This document shows positions 35,784 to 45,205 of a DNA stretch of 64,000 nt, piece after piece. This DNA is from Alphaproteobacteria bacterium (GTDB lineage Bacteria; Pseudomonadota; Alphaproteobacteria; UBA9219). Numbering within the stretch: position 1 is the stretch's first letter; the number at the start of each line of letters is the position of its first letter. The stretch is taken from NCBI GenBank assembly GCA_028866275.1, contig JAGWIK010000002.1:62001-126000 (forward strand). Reading direction: 5' to 3'. The position numbers were made by a program, and so were the translations under genes. Under the pieces are notes generated by a model that saw only the letters and a program-made list of their open reading frames with translations, ran no database searches and was not told the origin of the DNA.

Positions 35784-38516
35784 GTGACCGACAACACAGC
35801 CCCGCTGCCGCCTTCCGACATTCAGCCCATCACCATCGAAGACGAGATGCGAACATCGTATCTCGCTTATGCGATGAGCGTCATTGTCAGCCGCGCGTTG
35901 CCGGATGTGCGCGACGGGTTAAAGCCCGTGCATCGCCGTATTCTGTACGCGATGCAGGAAGGCGGGTATGACAGTTCCAAACCCTATCGCAAATCGGCGC
36001 GCATCGTCGGTGACGTGATGGGTAAATACCATCCCCATGGCGACAGCGCGATTTACGATGCCATGGTACGCATGGCGCAGGATTTTTCGATGCGGCTGCC
36101 GTTGATCGACGGGCAGGGCAATTTCGGGTCGATGGACGGCGATAATGCCGCCGCCATGCGTTACACCGAAGCGCGGCTGGACAAGGCCGCCGAGACAATG
36201 CTGGAAGATATCGGCAAAGACACCGTCGATTTCCACCCCAATTACGACGGGTCGGAACATGAACCCGACGTTCTGCCCGCGCGCTTTCCCAACATGCTGG
36301 TCAATGGCGGCGGCGGCATCGCGGTCGGGATGGCCACCAACATCGCGCCGCACAATCTGGGCGAGGTTATCGACGCCACGCTTGCGCTTATCAAAAATCC
36401 GGATATTTCCATCGACGAATTGCTGGACATCATCCCGGGGCCGGATTTTCCCACCGGCGGGCTTATCCTCGGCACGACGGGGTGCCGCGCCGCCATGCAT
36501 ACTGGCCGCGGCAGCGTTACGATGCGCGCGCGCCATGTCATCGAGGAAATCCGCAAAGACCGTCAGGCGATTGTCTTTACGGAAATTCCGTTCCAGTTGA
36601 ACAAGGAAAATCTGGTCAAACGCATTGCCGAATGCGTGCATGAAAAAATCATCGAAGGGATTTCGGAATTGCGCGATGAATCCGACCGCGACGGCGTGCG
36701 CGTCGTTGTCGAGATCAAGCGCGACGCGATGGCCGAGGTTGTATTGAACCAGCTGTTCGCCCATACGCCGTTGCAAAGCAATTTCGCCGTTAACATGCTG
36801 GCCCTGAACAACGGCAAGCCGGAATTGCTGAATTTGAAGGGTGTTTTGTCGGCCTTTGTCGATTTCCGCGAAAAAACCATCACGCGCCGCACCGAATATG
36901 AATTGAAGCAGGCCCGTGACCGCGCCCATATCCTGCTTGGCCTTGCGGTCGCCGTTGCCAATATCGACGAAATCATTGCCCTGATCCGCCGCGCCGGCGA
37001 TCCCGCCATTGCCCGCGCCGAATTGATGGGCCGCGACTGGCCGGTGATGGATGTCGGCCCGTTGATACAAATGGTTGATGACGCCTTTGCCGCCGACGCC
37101 AAAACCTATCGCCTCAGCGAAGCGCAGGCCAAGGCCATTCTCGATTTGCGCCTGCACCGCCTTACCGGGTTGGAACGCGACAAAATCGGCAATGACCTGC
37201 GCGAGGTTGTGGCCCAGATTGCCGATTATCTCGACATCCTTTCCAACCGGCCGCGCGTGTTCGAAATTATGTCCGACGAAATGGCCGCGATCCGCGCCAA
37301 ATTCGCGACGCCGCGCAAAACGACGATCGAGCCTGTCGAATTCGAACAGGATATCGAGGATCTGATCCAGCGCGAAGACATGGTCGTGACCGTCAGCCAT
37401 GCCGGCTATGTCAAACGCGTGCCGCTGTCGACCTATCGCGCGCAAAAACGCGGCGGCAAGGGACGCGCGGGGATGGCGACCAAGGACGAAGATTTCGTCA
37501 GCGATATTTTCGTCGCGTCGACCCATACGCCGATGCTGTTTTTCTCGACGCTGGGACGGGTTTATAAACTGAAAGTCTACAAGCTTCCGCTCGGCAATCC
37601 GCAATCGCGCGGCAAGGCTTTGGTCAATATGCTGCCGCTGGAACAGGGGGAAACCATCACGACGGTTCTGCATCTGCCCGAAGACGAGGCGACGTGGGAA
37701 ACGCTGAACGTCATGTTCGCGACGTCGGCGGGCACGGTGCGCCGCAACCAGCTTTCCGATTTCAGCAATGTGCGCCCCAGCGGCATTATCGCGATGAAGC
37801 TGGAAGAAGGCGATCATTTAATTTCGGTGCAGACCTGCACCGAACATGATGATGTGCTGCTGGCCACCCGTCAGGGCAAGGCGATACGTTTCGCCGTTGA
37901 CGATGTGCGCGTGTTTTCGGGCCGCACGTCGGTCGGGGTGCGCGGCGTGCGTCTTGCCGACGGCGACGATGTCATTTCGATGTCCATTTTGAAACATGTC
38001 GAGGCCAGCGCCGAGGAACGCGCCGCCTATATCCGTCAGTCCAACGCCGCGCGCCGCGCCGCGGGCGAAGAAGAAATCGCTACAACTGCAGGCGATGATG
38101 AAGAAACGGCGGCCAATGTCACGCTGTCGCCCGAACGTTTCGCGGAAATGGCGGCGCAGGAAGAATTCCTGCTGACGGTTTCGGCGCGCGGTTTTGGCAA
38201 GCGCAGCTCGGCCTATGAATATCGTCTGTCGGGCCGCGGCGGGCAGGGGATATGGAACATGGCGATGTCGGAACGTAACGGGCTTATCGTCGCGACTTTC
38301 CCCGTCAAGGATACGCAAGACATCATGCTGGTATCCGACGGCGGGCAAATTATCCGTTCGCCGGTCAGGGATGTCCGCATTGCGGGCCGCATGACCCAAG
38401 GCGTCACCATCTTCCGCGTCGATGCGTCGGAAAAAGTTGTTTCCGTTGCCGCATTGAACGACAGCGGCGGCGATAATGGCGATAGCGATGCCGGCGAAGA
38501 GGAGGCCGATGCCTAA
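35784..38516 (+). CDS. gyrA: DNA gyrase subunit A
   Basis: 910 residues from a GTG start ([13 protein letters not shown]). It is the DNA-cleaving subunit of gyrase. The catalytic tyrosine is Y127 in [10 protein letters not shown]. The GyrA box QKRGGKG lies at about 554-560 at the head of the beta-pinwheel, which marks gyrase rather than ParC. An acidic insert ([16 protein letters not shown]) and an acidic tail ([11 protein letters not shown]) are present. A 121-base gap precedes it. The coaD start lies inside its last codons. Confidence 0.97.
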   Translation: MTDNTAPLPPSDIQPITIEDEMRTSYLAYAMSVIVSRALPDVRDGLKPVHRRILYAMQEGGYDSSKPYRKSARIVGDVMGKYHPHGDSAIYDAMVRMAQDFSMRLPLIDGQGNFGSMDGDNAAAMRYTEARLDKAAETMLEDIGKDTVDFHPNYDGSEHEPDVLPARFPNMLVNGGGGIAVGMATNIAPHNLGEVIDATLALIKNPDISIDELLDIIPGPDFPTGGLILGTTGCRAAMHTGRGSVTMRARHVIEEIRKDRQAIVFTEIPFQLNKENLVKRIAECVHEKIIEGISELRDESDRDGVRVVVEIKRDAMAEVVLNQLFAHTPLQSNFAVNMLALNNGKPELLNLKGVLSAFVDFREKTITRRTEYELKQARDRAHILLGLAVAVANIDEIIALIRRAGDPAIARAELMGRDWPVMDVGPLIQMVDDAFAADAKTYRLSEAQAKAILDLRLHRLTGLERDKIGNDLREVVAQIADYLDILSNRPRVFEIMSDEMAAIRAKFATPRKTTIEPVEFEQDIEDLIQREDMVVTVSHAGYVKRVPLSTYRAQKRGGKGRAGMATKDEDFVSDIFVASTHTPMLFFSTLGRVYKLKVYKLPLGNPQSRGKALVNMLPLEQGETITTVLHLPEDEATWETLNVMFATSAGTVRRNQLSDFSNVRPSGIIAMKLEEGDHLISVQTCTEHDDVLLATRQGKAIRFAVDDVRVFSGRTSVGVRGVRLADGDDVISMSILKHVEASAEERAAYIRQSNAARRAAGEEEIATTAGDDEETAANVTLSPERFAEMAAQEEFLLTVSARGFGKRSSAYEYRLSGRGGQGIWNMAMSERNGLIVATFPVKDTQDIMLVSDGGQIIRSPVRDVRIAGRMTQGVTIFRVDASEKVVSVAALNDSGGDNGDSDAGEEEADA

Positions 38517-39042
38517 GACCGCGCGCATCGGGCTCTATCCCGGCACGTTCGACCCCATCACGCGGGGGCATATGGATATCATCCTGCGCGCCGCGCGGGT
38601 GGTTGATAAACTGGTCATCGGCGTCGCCAAACATTCGGGCAAAGACCCGTTATTCGACACCAAAACCCGCGTCAAAATGGTCAGGCGCGACATCGCCGGC
38701 ATGGGCGGCAATATCGACGTGATGCCGTTCGACGGTTTGTTGATGCATACGGCGCGCGATATCGGTGCGTCGGTCATTGTGCGCGGCCTGCGCGCCGTAT
38801 CGGATTTCGAATATGAAATCCAGATGGCGGCGATGAATTACCGCATGTATCCCGACATCGAAACCATTTTCCTGACTGCGACCGAAGGCACGCAATTTAT
38901 CGCTTCGCGTTTTGTCAAGGAAATCGCGCGGCTGGGCGGCGATGTGCGGCCATTTGTCAGCGATGCCACGGCCGCCGATCTGCGTCGCCGTTTCAGCAAC
39001 GGCAACGGCCGACGCAAAGTGCGGCCGGAAGTCCGTGATTGA
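38509..39042 (+). CDS. coaD: Phosphopantetheine adenylyltransferase
   Basis: 177 residues from ATG 38509, with GGAGG at 38501-38505; it overlaps gyrA by 8 bases. It makes dephospho-CoA from 4'-phosphopantetheine and ATP. The nucleotidyltransferase motif is [10 protein letters not shown] (12-21); the substrate loop [11 protein letters not shown] and the [13 protein letters not shown] segment match CoaD. The C-terminus is basic and slightly longer than the E. coli protein. Confidence 0.96.
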   Translation: MPKTARIGLYPGTFDPITRGHMDIILRAARVVDKLVIGVAKHSGKDPLFDTKTRVKMVRRDIAGMGGNIDVMPFDGLLMHTARDIGASVIVRGLRAVSDFEYEIQMAAMNYRMYPDIETIFLTATEGTQFIASRFVKEIARLGGDVRPFVSDATAADLRRRFSNGNGRRKVRPEVRD

Positions 39043-39047
39043 ATAAA

Positions 39048-39069
39048 ATGGTGACCCCGGCGAGATTTG
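39048..39069 (+). repeat. Copy of tRNA-Lys 3' end
   Basis: 22 bases starting ATGGTGACCCCGGCGAGATT are identical to 39190-39211, which is the 3' end of the tRNA-Lys gene plus one flanking base. A weaker third copy of the first bases follows the palindrome at 39118. Confidence 0.8.
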
Positions 39070-39098
39070 GCGCGAGGTTTTCTGTTTTTTACGCGCCG

Positions 39099-39121
39099 CC
39101 ATTTTGGCCAAGCCAAAATGG
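39099..39121. repeat. Palindrome between coaD and tRNA-Lys
   Basis: CCATTTTGGC and GCCAAAATGG form a perfect 10-base stem with a 3-base loop (CAA). No clear T run follows on either side, so I do not call it a terminator. Confidence 0.7.
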
Positions 39122-39153
39122 TGAACGCCGTTCAAATCTCACGGCAACTACAA

Positions 39154-39193
39154 CCATCATATGGCAAGGAATAAATTCCTTGCCATATGATGG
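39154..39193. repeat. 18-base perfect inverted repeat abutting tRNA-Lys
   Basis: CCATCATATGGCAAGGAA and its exact complement are separated by TAAA. The last three bases of the right arm are the encoded CCA end of tRNA-Lys read on the other strand. A transcript of the tRNA would fold this stem directly after the mature 3' end, so it could affect 3' processing or termination. Confidence 0.75.
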
Positions 39194-39266
39194 TGACCCC
39201 GGCGAGATTTGAACTCGCGACACCCTGATTAAAAGTCAGATGCTCTACCGGCTGAGCTACGGGGTC
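39191..39266 (-). tRNA. tRNA-Lys (anticodon TTT)
   Basis: 76 bases on the - strand. Acceptor GACCCCG pairs with CGGGGTC, discriminator A, encoded CCA. The anticodon arm CTGACTTTTAATCAG gives TTT, and the T arm reads GCGAGTTCAAATCTCGC. It reads AAA and AAG codons. Its 3' end is duplicated 142 bases downstream. Confidence 0.97.
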
Positions 39267-39431
39267 TCCACGGAAGGCGCTTTAGTTATCAGGTATTCCC
39301 AGGCAACGCAACCGTTTCATCGGGTTTTTTTGTCGCGAAAGCCGGCGTTTTTTTCCTGTTCCCTGCTTGCACAACCCCTGCTATGCCTTTAGAAACAAAA
39401 AGCTTTAATCTTTACCATCTCCGGTGTCACC

Positions 39432-39800
39432 ATGCTTGATCTTGCCCACATCCTTATCGCTCCGGCTTTCGCGCAGGATGCCGCCGACGCCGCGCCAAGC
39501 AACCCCAATGCCACATTGATGCAATATGTGCCGTTTGCCCTTATTCTTTTGGTGTTCTACTTCATCGTCATCCGGCCGCAGCAGAAGAAAATCACCGAGC
39601 AGGAAAAGATGATCAAAGCCTTGCAGCGCGGCGACCGCATCGTGACCAACGCGGGCATTCACGGCAAAATCGTGCGGCTGGAAGGCGACGATCATGTGAT
39701 CCTCGAAATCGCCGACGGCGTGCAAATCAAAATGGAAAAAAGCCACGTCAACGGCCTCGCCGCAAAAACGGAACCGGCGGCGGACTCAGACAAAAAGTAA
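39432..39800 (+). CDS. yajC: Sec translocase accessory subunit YajC
   Basis: 122 residues. It is an inner-membrane partner of SecDF. A short N-terminal segment (LDLAHILIAPAFAQDAADAA) precedes one membrane helix (about 33-50, VPFALILLVFYFIVIRPQ), then the conserved cytoplasmic block RPQQKKITEQEKMIKALQRG and GDRIVTNAGIHGKI. secD follows after 11 bases. Confidence 0.95.
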   Translation: MLDLAHILIAPAFAQDAADAAPSNPNATLMQYVPFALILLVFYFIVIRPQQKKITEQEKMIKALQRGDRIVTNAGIHGKIVRLEGDDHVILEIADGVQIKMEKSHVNGLAAKTEPAADSDKK

Positions 39801-39811
39801 GGCGGCGGTAA

Positions 39812-41371
39812 ATGGTTTATCTTGAACGCTGGAAAGTCATTCTTGTCCTTATCGTCTGCGCGATCGGCGTTTTATATTCCGCGCCGAATATGCTGGGCAG
39901 CCAGCGCGCCGCATGGTTACAGGCGCATACGCCGTCTTTCTTTCCCAACCAGACCGTCAATCTGGGGCTTGATCTGCGCGGCGGTTCCTATCTTCTGCTC
40001 GAGGTCGCGCTGGACAGCGTCGTCGATGAACATCGCCAAAGTCTGCTCGACCAGACCCGCGTTGCGCTGCGCGCTGCCAAAATCGGCTATGACGGGCTGA
40101 AAATAGCCGATGACGCGGTGCAATTCAGGCTTACCGACCCGTCGCAGGCCGATGCCGCGCGACAGGCCGTCGAAAATATAGATACCGGCCTGAATATCGC
40201 CAATAAAGACGGTGATTTTTCCGTCACGATGACCGACGCCAAAATCGCCGATCTGAAGCGCGCCGCAATGGATCAATCAATCGGCATCGTGCGCCGCCGC
40301 ATTGATGAAACCGGCACGCGCGAACCGTCGATTCAGCGGCAAGGCGATAACCGCATTATCGTCCAGCTTCCGGGGGTCGGCGATCCCGAACGCATTAAAA
40401 ACCTGCTTGGGCAGACCGCCAAGCTGTCTTTCCGTCTTGTCGATGAAACCGCGTCGGCATCCGGCGGCGTCGCGCCCGCGGGCGAAGAAATCATGCCGTC
40501 GGCCGACGACGGCCGTTCCTATGTCGTGCAACGTCGCGTGATGGTATCGGGCGATACGTTGACCGACGCCCAGCCGACATTTCAGGACGGCATGCCGGTC
40601 GTCAGCTTTAAATTCGATTCTATCGGCGCGCGCCGTTTCGGCGAAGCGACGCGCGACAATGTCGGGCATTTGTTCGCCATTGTTCTGGATAACAAGATTA
40701 TCAGCGCGCCGGTTATCCGCGAACCCATCATGGGCGGCAGCGGCGTGATTTCCGGCCATTTCACTGTGCAATCGGCGCAGGACCTGGCCCTGTTGCTGCG
40801 GGCCGGCGCCTTGCCCGCGCCGATCAAAGTTATCGAACAACGGACGGTCGGGCCCGGCCTCGGCGCGGATTCGATCAAGGCCGGCGCGACGGCCAGCCTT
40901 GTTGGCCTCGCCCTCGTCATCGTGTTTTTTGTCATCGCCTATGGTTTGTTCGGAATCTTTGCCAACATCGCCTTGCTGTTCAACATCGCCCTGATTTTCG
41001 CGATTTTGTCGATTTTACAGGCAACATTGACCCTGCCCGGCATCGCGGGGATTGTCCTGACAATCGGCACCGCGCTCGACGCCAACGTGTTGGTATTCGA
41101 ACGCATTCGCGAAGAAATGCGGTTGGGGCGTTCCGTGATAGCCTCCATCGATGCCGGCTATAACCGCGCTTTGTCCGCGATTGTTGACGCCAACATGACG
41201 ACTTTGATCGCCGCGATTTTGCTGTTTATCTTCGGGTCGGGGCCGGTCAAGGGCTTCGCCGTGACTTTGGGCATCGGCATCGTGACGTCTATTTTCTCGG
41301 CCATTATGGTGACGCGCCTGATCGTGGTGTGGTGGCTGCGCGCGACAAGCCCCAAGACTATCCCGCTTTAA
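39812..41371 (+). CDS. secD: Protein translocase subunit SecD
   Basis: 519 residues. An RND-like subunit that uses proton flow to help exported proteins leave the Sec channel. One N-terminal helix (WKVILVLIVCAIGVLYSAPN), the motif LGLDLRGGSYLLLEV, a large periplasmic domain, and five C-terminal helices containing GTALDANVLVFERIREE. secF, normally the next gene, is absent: the 3' end overlaps mazG on the other strand by 14 bases. The protein is not a SecDF fusion by length. Confidence 0.95.
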   Translation: MVYLERWKVILVLIVCAIGVLYSAPNMLGSQRAAWLQAHTPSFFPNQTVNLGLDLRGGSYLLLEVALDSVVDEHRQSLLDQTRVALRAAKIGYDGLKIADDAVQFRLTDPSQADAARQAVENIDTGLNIANKDGDFSVTMTDAKIADLKRAAMDQSIGIVRRRIDETGTREPSIQRQGDNRIIVQLPGVGDPERIKNLLGQTAKLSFRLVDETASASGGVAPAGEEIMPSADDGRSYVVQRRVMVSGDTLTDAQPTFQDGMPVVSFKFDSIGARRFGEATRDNVGHLFAIVLDNKIISAPVIREPIMGGSGVISGHFTVQSAQDLALLLRAGALPAPIKVIEQRTVGPGLGADSIKAGATASLVGLALVIVFFVIAYGLFGIFANIALLFNIALIFAILSILQATLTLPGIAGIVLTIGTALDANVLVFERIREEMRLGRSVIASIDAGYNRALSAIVDANMTTLIAAILLFIFGSGPVKGFAVTLGIGIVTSIFSAIMVTRLIVVWWLRATSPKTIPL

Positions 41372-42197
41372 TAACGGATTTTTCTTCAGCCTTGATGTCG
41401 TTCCAGATGCGCTCCATGTCGTCGAGCGAAGCGTCGGACAGCGTTCGCCCCTGTGCGGCAAGACGGGTTTCGATGCCGCGGAACCGCCGTTCGAATTTGC
41501 GGTTGGTGCGGCGCAGGGCGGTTTCGGGATCGACATTCAATTTGCGCGCCAGATTGACGACGGCGAACAGCACGTCCCCCATTTCGTCTTCGACCGCGTC
41601 GGCATCCGGCGCGGCGATGGCGAATTCATGTTCCAGTTCGCCGATTTCTTCGTGGATTTTTGCAATCACGTCGCGCGGATTGTTCCAATCGAACCCGGCT
41701 TTGGCGGCGCGGCTTTGTAATTTTACCGCGCGCGTCGCGGCGGGCAGGGCGGTGCTGACGCCGTCCAGCGCGCTGGCTACCCTGTTTTCGCGGGCCGCCG
41801 CCGCTTGCCGTTTGGCTTCTTTATCCGCTTCCCAATTGGCGGCGACATCGCCGGCATTGTCGACGTCACGCGCGCCAAAGACATGCGGGTGCCGTTCGAT
41901 CATCTTGTCGGCGACGTCCTGCGCTATGGAATCAAGATCGAATAATCCCGCTTCCTGTCCCATGCGGGCGTGAAAGGCCACCTGAAACAGCACATCGCCC
42001 AGTTCTTCCTTGATATGGACGATATCGTTGTGTTCGATCGCTTCGACCAGTTCGTAGGTTTCTTCCAGCGTATAAGGCGCGATGCTGGCAAAAGTCTGCT
42101 CCAGATCCCACGGACACCCGCCTTGCGGCGAACGCAGCCGCGCCATGACGGCGATGAGATGGTCGATACCGCGAAGGTTCGAAGCGTTTTCTTTCAT
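41358..42197 (-). CDS. mazG: Nucleoside triphosphate pyrophosphohydrolase MazG
   Basis: 279 residues with the usual two MazG repeats. The N-terminal one has CPWDLEQTFASIAPYTLEET and EELGDVLFQVAFHA; the C-terminal one has HEEIGELEHEF and EDEMGDVLFAVVNLAR. The EExxE metal motifs are intact. It hydrolyses noncanonical or excess NTPs. It is the last gene of a - strand run with the preceding membrane protein (ATGA overlap). Confidence 0.95.
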   Translation of the reverse strand: MKENASNLRGIDHLIAVMARLRSPQGGCPWDLEQTFASIAPYTLEETYELVEAIEHNDIVHIKEELGDVLFQVAFHARMGQEAGLFDLDSIAQDVADKMIERHPHVFGARDVDNAGDVAANWEADKEAKRQAAAARENRVASALDGVSTALPAATRAVKLQSRAAKAGFDWNNPRDVIAKIHEEIGELEHEFAIAAPDADAVEDEMGDVLFAVVNLARKLNVDPETALRRTNRKFERRFRGIETRLAAQGRTLSDASLDDMERIWNDIKAEEKSVIKAG

Positions 42198-44119
42198 GGC
42201 CAGCCCTGCTGATAAAGTTTCTTCTTGTCGATCCGGTAAAGACGGTAATTGGGGATGCTGGCATCAATGGGGGTCAGCCAGCTCGGCACCTGACCCGTTT
42301 CAAGCCTTCCGGCAAAAGATTGCTGTGCCAAAGGCGCGCCGGGAATATAAAGCCGCGCGGCGGTGCAAATGGCGACAAGATCGACGGCGTGACGTTGGGC
42401 AATGCCACGCGCAACATCGGGGTCGGTTGTGTCAAAAAAAGCGTAGTTGTCGATGAATTTGTTGTGCGACGGGTAGTTCGACACGAAATCGATGCGTACG
42501 TCGCTTTGATACAGCATATGCTCGGACAGCCATTGCGGCACGATCAGCAATGTATCGGGCGGATAGTGCGCGTCGATATATTGCGCGGCGGGCCGCGTGT
42601 CGCAGAGATCGGTTTCCGCCTGAAATGCGGCGGGAAATAAAAGAATGCTGGTGGTTATCGGCGCGTTGGCGCCGATATCGGGCAGCAGTAACATCCAGAA
42701 CGGCCCCAGCGCGACAAAACCGGCGGCGGCAAAGAGACTGTAGTGAATGTTTCTTTTCAGCCGTTGTTTGAATTTTTCCCACAGCCACAGCAACCATGCG
42801 CAGGACGATGTCATCGCGTGATGGTAATAACGGCAGAACAGCGCGCTCATAAAAAAAGTCAACGCGGTAAAACCGAGATAGCAGAAAAACATGGCGCGCC
42901 GCCGCCCGTTGCGCGCGGTTCCTGTCGCCCACGCGCCTGCCGCCAGCGCCATAAACATCGGGACGATCAGCCCGATGCTTTCAGCCAATGTGCGTCCGAC
43001 CTTGAAAATGGATTGCGCTTCGATATGCGTGTCGAGCGCGAGTTTGCGTTCCTGCGGCGACAGGCCGGCCGCCGCGCCGTTGAGAATATCGGGAAACGCC
43101 GTCACAAGCCCTGCGGCAAAAAGACACGCGACAATCACAAGGACAAAGGCCGTGATGCCGCGCCGCGTGAAACGGCGCAACAAAAAAGTTTCAATAACAA
43201 GAAATGTCGCCGCAACAGCGATCAGAATGGGGCCAAGAATGGAAGGTTCGGCGAACGAAACGGCAAAGAAATTTGCCGGCGGTTGATATAGCGGCAACAA
43301 TAGCAAGCTGGCAACCGCGCCGCACATGACGCCCAGCGCCGCGCGCGCCGCGACAAAAGGCCGGTTGGCGGCCCAGGCGACACAGGCCAAAACACCGACC
43401 GCCCCCGCGATAATCGGATAGCCTTCAATGCCGACTGCCGTCAGCAACGCTATTGATCCGCCCAGCATGAAAACCGGCGCGTAGGAAACGCTGCCCATCG
43501 CCAAACGCGCGGCGGCGCCGAACATCGTCAGGTTTAAAATGACATACCACGGGTGGTGGCTGACCTGTCCGATCATGAACCCGCTTAGGGAAAAATATTT
43601 CAGATTGAGGATAGAGGTAAACGCGATGAAAAGCCCGATGAGGCGCGCTTGGCTTTTGCCGACAAGCGGCCGGGCAAAATAGGGCGCGGCCCACGCGAAC
43701 AGCACGGCAATGTAAAGCAGGGGCACGATTGCGGCGGCGACCAGAGCTGCCGTTCTTTGCGCCACAAAATTCTGGGCGATTAAAATAATAAGCGCAAAGG
43801 GAGCGTCGACAAGGCGCGCCCATATCGTCGCAAATCCTTCGGGCGGGTTGGCGCGCATAATCGTGTGGTCATACCACCCCGCGCCATTGACCCAATCGAG
43901 GATATCGACCATGCGCACCTGATCGTCATAGCCGACCAGATGCCGCGTATAAACGCCGCCATAGGGCAACATAAGGCTGCAAAAAACGACATAGCCAAGA
44001 ATGAGCCACGGCACGCCACGATAGGGCGGGTTGACGATAGAGGCAAAAACGCGGCGAATTATTTTTGTGTCCATGACGGGAAAAGGTCGGGGTTGGAATC
44101 GGCCATTGTGGTCAAACAT
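42194..44119 (-). CDS. Large polytopic membrane protein, GT-C-like
   Basis: 641 residues with roughly 12 or more hydrophobic helices and a soluble C-terminal part of about 130 residues. The first periplasmic loop has YDDQVRMVDILDW, similar in position to the acidic motif of GT-C glycosyltransferases that use lipid-linked sugars. The family is not recognised. AGGAG lies 9 bases before ATG 44119, but this start overlaps the GT9 gene by 61 bases; ATG 44074 is the alternative with less overlap and no site. Between a GT9 gene and mazG, a role in surface polysaccharide is a reasonable guess. Confidence 0.75.
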   Translation of the reverse strand: MFDHNGRFQPRPFPVMDTKIIRRVFASIVNPPYRGVPWLILGYVVFCSLMLPYGGVYTRHLVGYDDQVRMVDILDWVNGAGWYDHTIMRANPPEGFATIWARLVDAPFALIILIAQNFVAQRTAALVAAAIVPLLYIAVLFAWAAPYFARPLVGKSQARLIGLFIAFTSILNLKYFSLSGFMIGQVSHHPWYVILNLTMFGAAARLAMGSVSYAPVFMLGGSIALLTAVGIEGYPIIAGAVGVLACVAWAANRPFVAARAALGVMCGAVASLLLLPLYQPPANFFAVSFAEPSILGPILIAVAATFLVIETFLLRRFTRRGITAFVLVIVACLFAAGLVTAFPDILNGAAAGLSPQERKLALDTHIEAQSIFKVGRTLAESIGLIVPMFMALAAGAWATGTARNGRRRAMFFCYLGFTALTFFMSALFCRYYHHAMTSSCAWLLWLWEKFKQRLKRNIHYSLFAAAGFVALGPFWMLLLPDIGANAPITTSILLFPAAFQAETDLCDTRPAAQYIDAHYPPDTLLIVPQWLSEHMLYQSDVRIDFVSNYPSHNKFIDNYAFFDTTDPDVARGIAQRHAVDLVAICTAARLYIPGAPLAQQSFAGRLETGQVPSWLTPIDASIPNYRLYRIDKKKLYQQGWP

Positions 44120-45201
44120 ACATTAAGACTCCTGCAAGGCGGAGTCTTGCCGGCGTCCAGACACGGCGAACAGGCGAATGGCCGGTAATGGGCGGTTTCG
44201 CGCAAATCGGGCATAGGGCGCAACCGTTGTTCGGGACGGGTCGGGCCCCAGAATGATTGCGTCGGCACGCCCGATAAACGCGCGACATGCAGCAAACCGG
44301 AATCCACCGCCCAGATTTCGTCACATAACGCCATCTGCGCCGCCGTCTGGCGCAGAGGGTATTGGCCGCATAAATCGGTAATGACCGCGCGCGGCATGCG
44401 TTGCCGCAGCGCCGCCGCCAAATCCTGCGCCATGGGGCGGTTGCGTGTGGATCCGAAAATATACAGTGTGACATCTTCATCGCCGAATGCGCGCGCCAGC
44501 AATGCCGCCCACACGCGCGGCGGCATCATGCGTTCGCGGGCAAAGTCTGAAGTAAAAGCGGCAATGCCTATGATTTTTGAACCCCCTTGCGGCAAAGGAA
44601 CAGGCGGGGGCAGGGCGCCGCGCAAAGCCGTGCGGCTGGCGGCGATATCGGCGGACATGCCGCCCAGCATTGCGCATAGCCTGTCGTAATAAGTGTAAAT
44701 CGGTGCGCGTTTGTTAAACGGCAAGATGTCTGTATAGGCGGCAGCACGGCTTTTATCCTGCGTGAACCCGTAACGCCGCGCGGCGCAGGTCAAGGCCGTA
44801 AAGACCGCGGCCAGAATGCTGTTGGGTTCAAGGTCAATGCATCTGTCGGCGCGAAAACTGCCGCAAAGGGCGCGGGCTGCGCTTGCCGCCAGCCTGAAAG
44901 GCGTCGTGTCGTCGACGACCAGATAATCGTCGAATATATTCGTCAGCTCTGCATAGGGCCGCACATCCGGCGTGCAGACGAGACTAAATTGCGCGTGAGG
45001 CAGGGCGCGTCGCAGCCCCAGCAAGGACGGCATTGCAATAATCAAGCTGCCGCCGCCCTTCATTTTGATAAAGATATATCGCGGTTGCGGGCCCGACGCG
45101 GCGGGCAGAAAACGCGCCAATAGCCGCAGCGGCCAGGCCAGCAATAACAGCAACAGGGGGCCGGCCCATCGGTCGATCGCCCCTAGAAGCCATAACGGCA
45201 T
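44059..45201 (-). CDS. Glycosyltransferase family 9 protein
   Basis: 380 residues, a GT-B fold like ADP-heptose:LPS heptosyltransferases. A hydrophobic N-terminal segment (WAGPLLLLLLAWPLRLLARF) may anchor it. It has the GT9-type block IKMKGGGSLIIAMPSLLGLR near the start. The nucleotide-sugar half includes KIIGIAAF, LYIFGSTRNRPMA, and DSGLLHVARLSGVPTQSFWG, the latter matching the sugar-donor loop (D/S-G-x-x-H). The sugar is unknown. It begins four bases after ispH. Confidence 0.85.
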   Translation of the reverse strand: MPLWLLGAIDRWAGPLLLLLLAWPLRLLARFLPAASGPQPRYIFIKMKGGGSLIIAMPSLLGLRRALPHAQFSLVCTPDVRPYAELTNIFDDYLVVDDTTPFRLAASAARALCGSFRADRCIDLEPNSILAAVFTALTCAARRYGFTQDKSRAAAYTDILPFNKRAPIYTYYDRLCAMLGGMSADIAASRTALRGALPPPVPLPQGGSKIIGIAAFTSDFARERMMPPRVWAALLARAFGDEDVTLYIFGSTRNRPMAQDLAAALRQRMPRAVITDLCGQYPLRQTAAQMALCDEIWAVDSGLLHVARLSGVPTQSFWGPTRPEQRLRPMPDLRETAHYRPFACSPCLDAGKTPPCRSLNVCLTTMADSNPDLFPSWTQK

Positions 45202-45205
45202 TTCG

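Noticed and set aside
35919-37817. Open frame of 632 codons on the - strand opposite gyrA
   Set aside because: It is the mirror of high-GC codons of gyrA; His/Asp/Arg-rich low-complexity translation and no family motif, while gyrA on the + strand is certain.
39048-39211. CRISPR array or integron
   Set aside because: Only two full copies of the repeat, both from the tRNA end, with no regular spacers and no cas or integrase gene.
39812-41371. SecDF fusion
   Set aside because: 519 residues is SecD alone; no SecF half follows before the stop.
42194-45201. Single split or frameshifted glycosyltransferase gene
   Set aside because: The GT9 and membrane ORFs are each complete and of unrelated fold; the overlap is an ordinary operon overlap.
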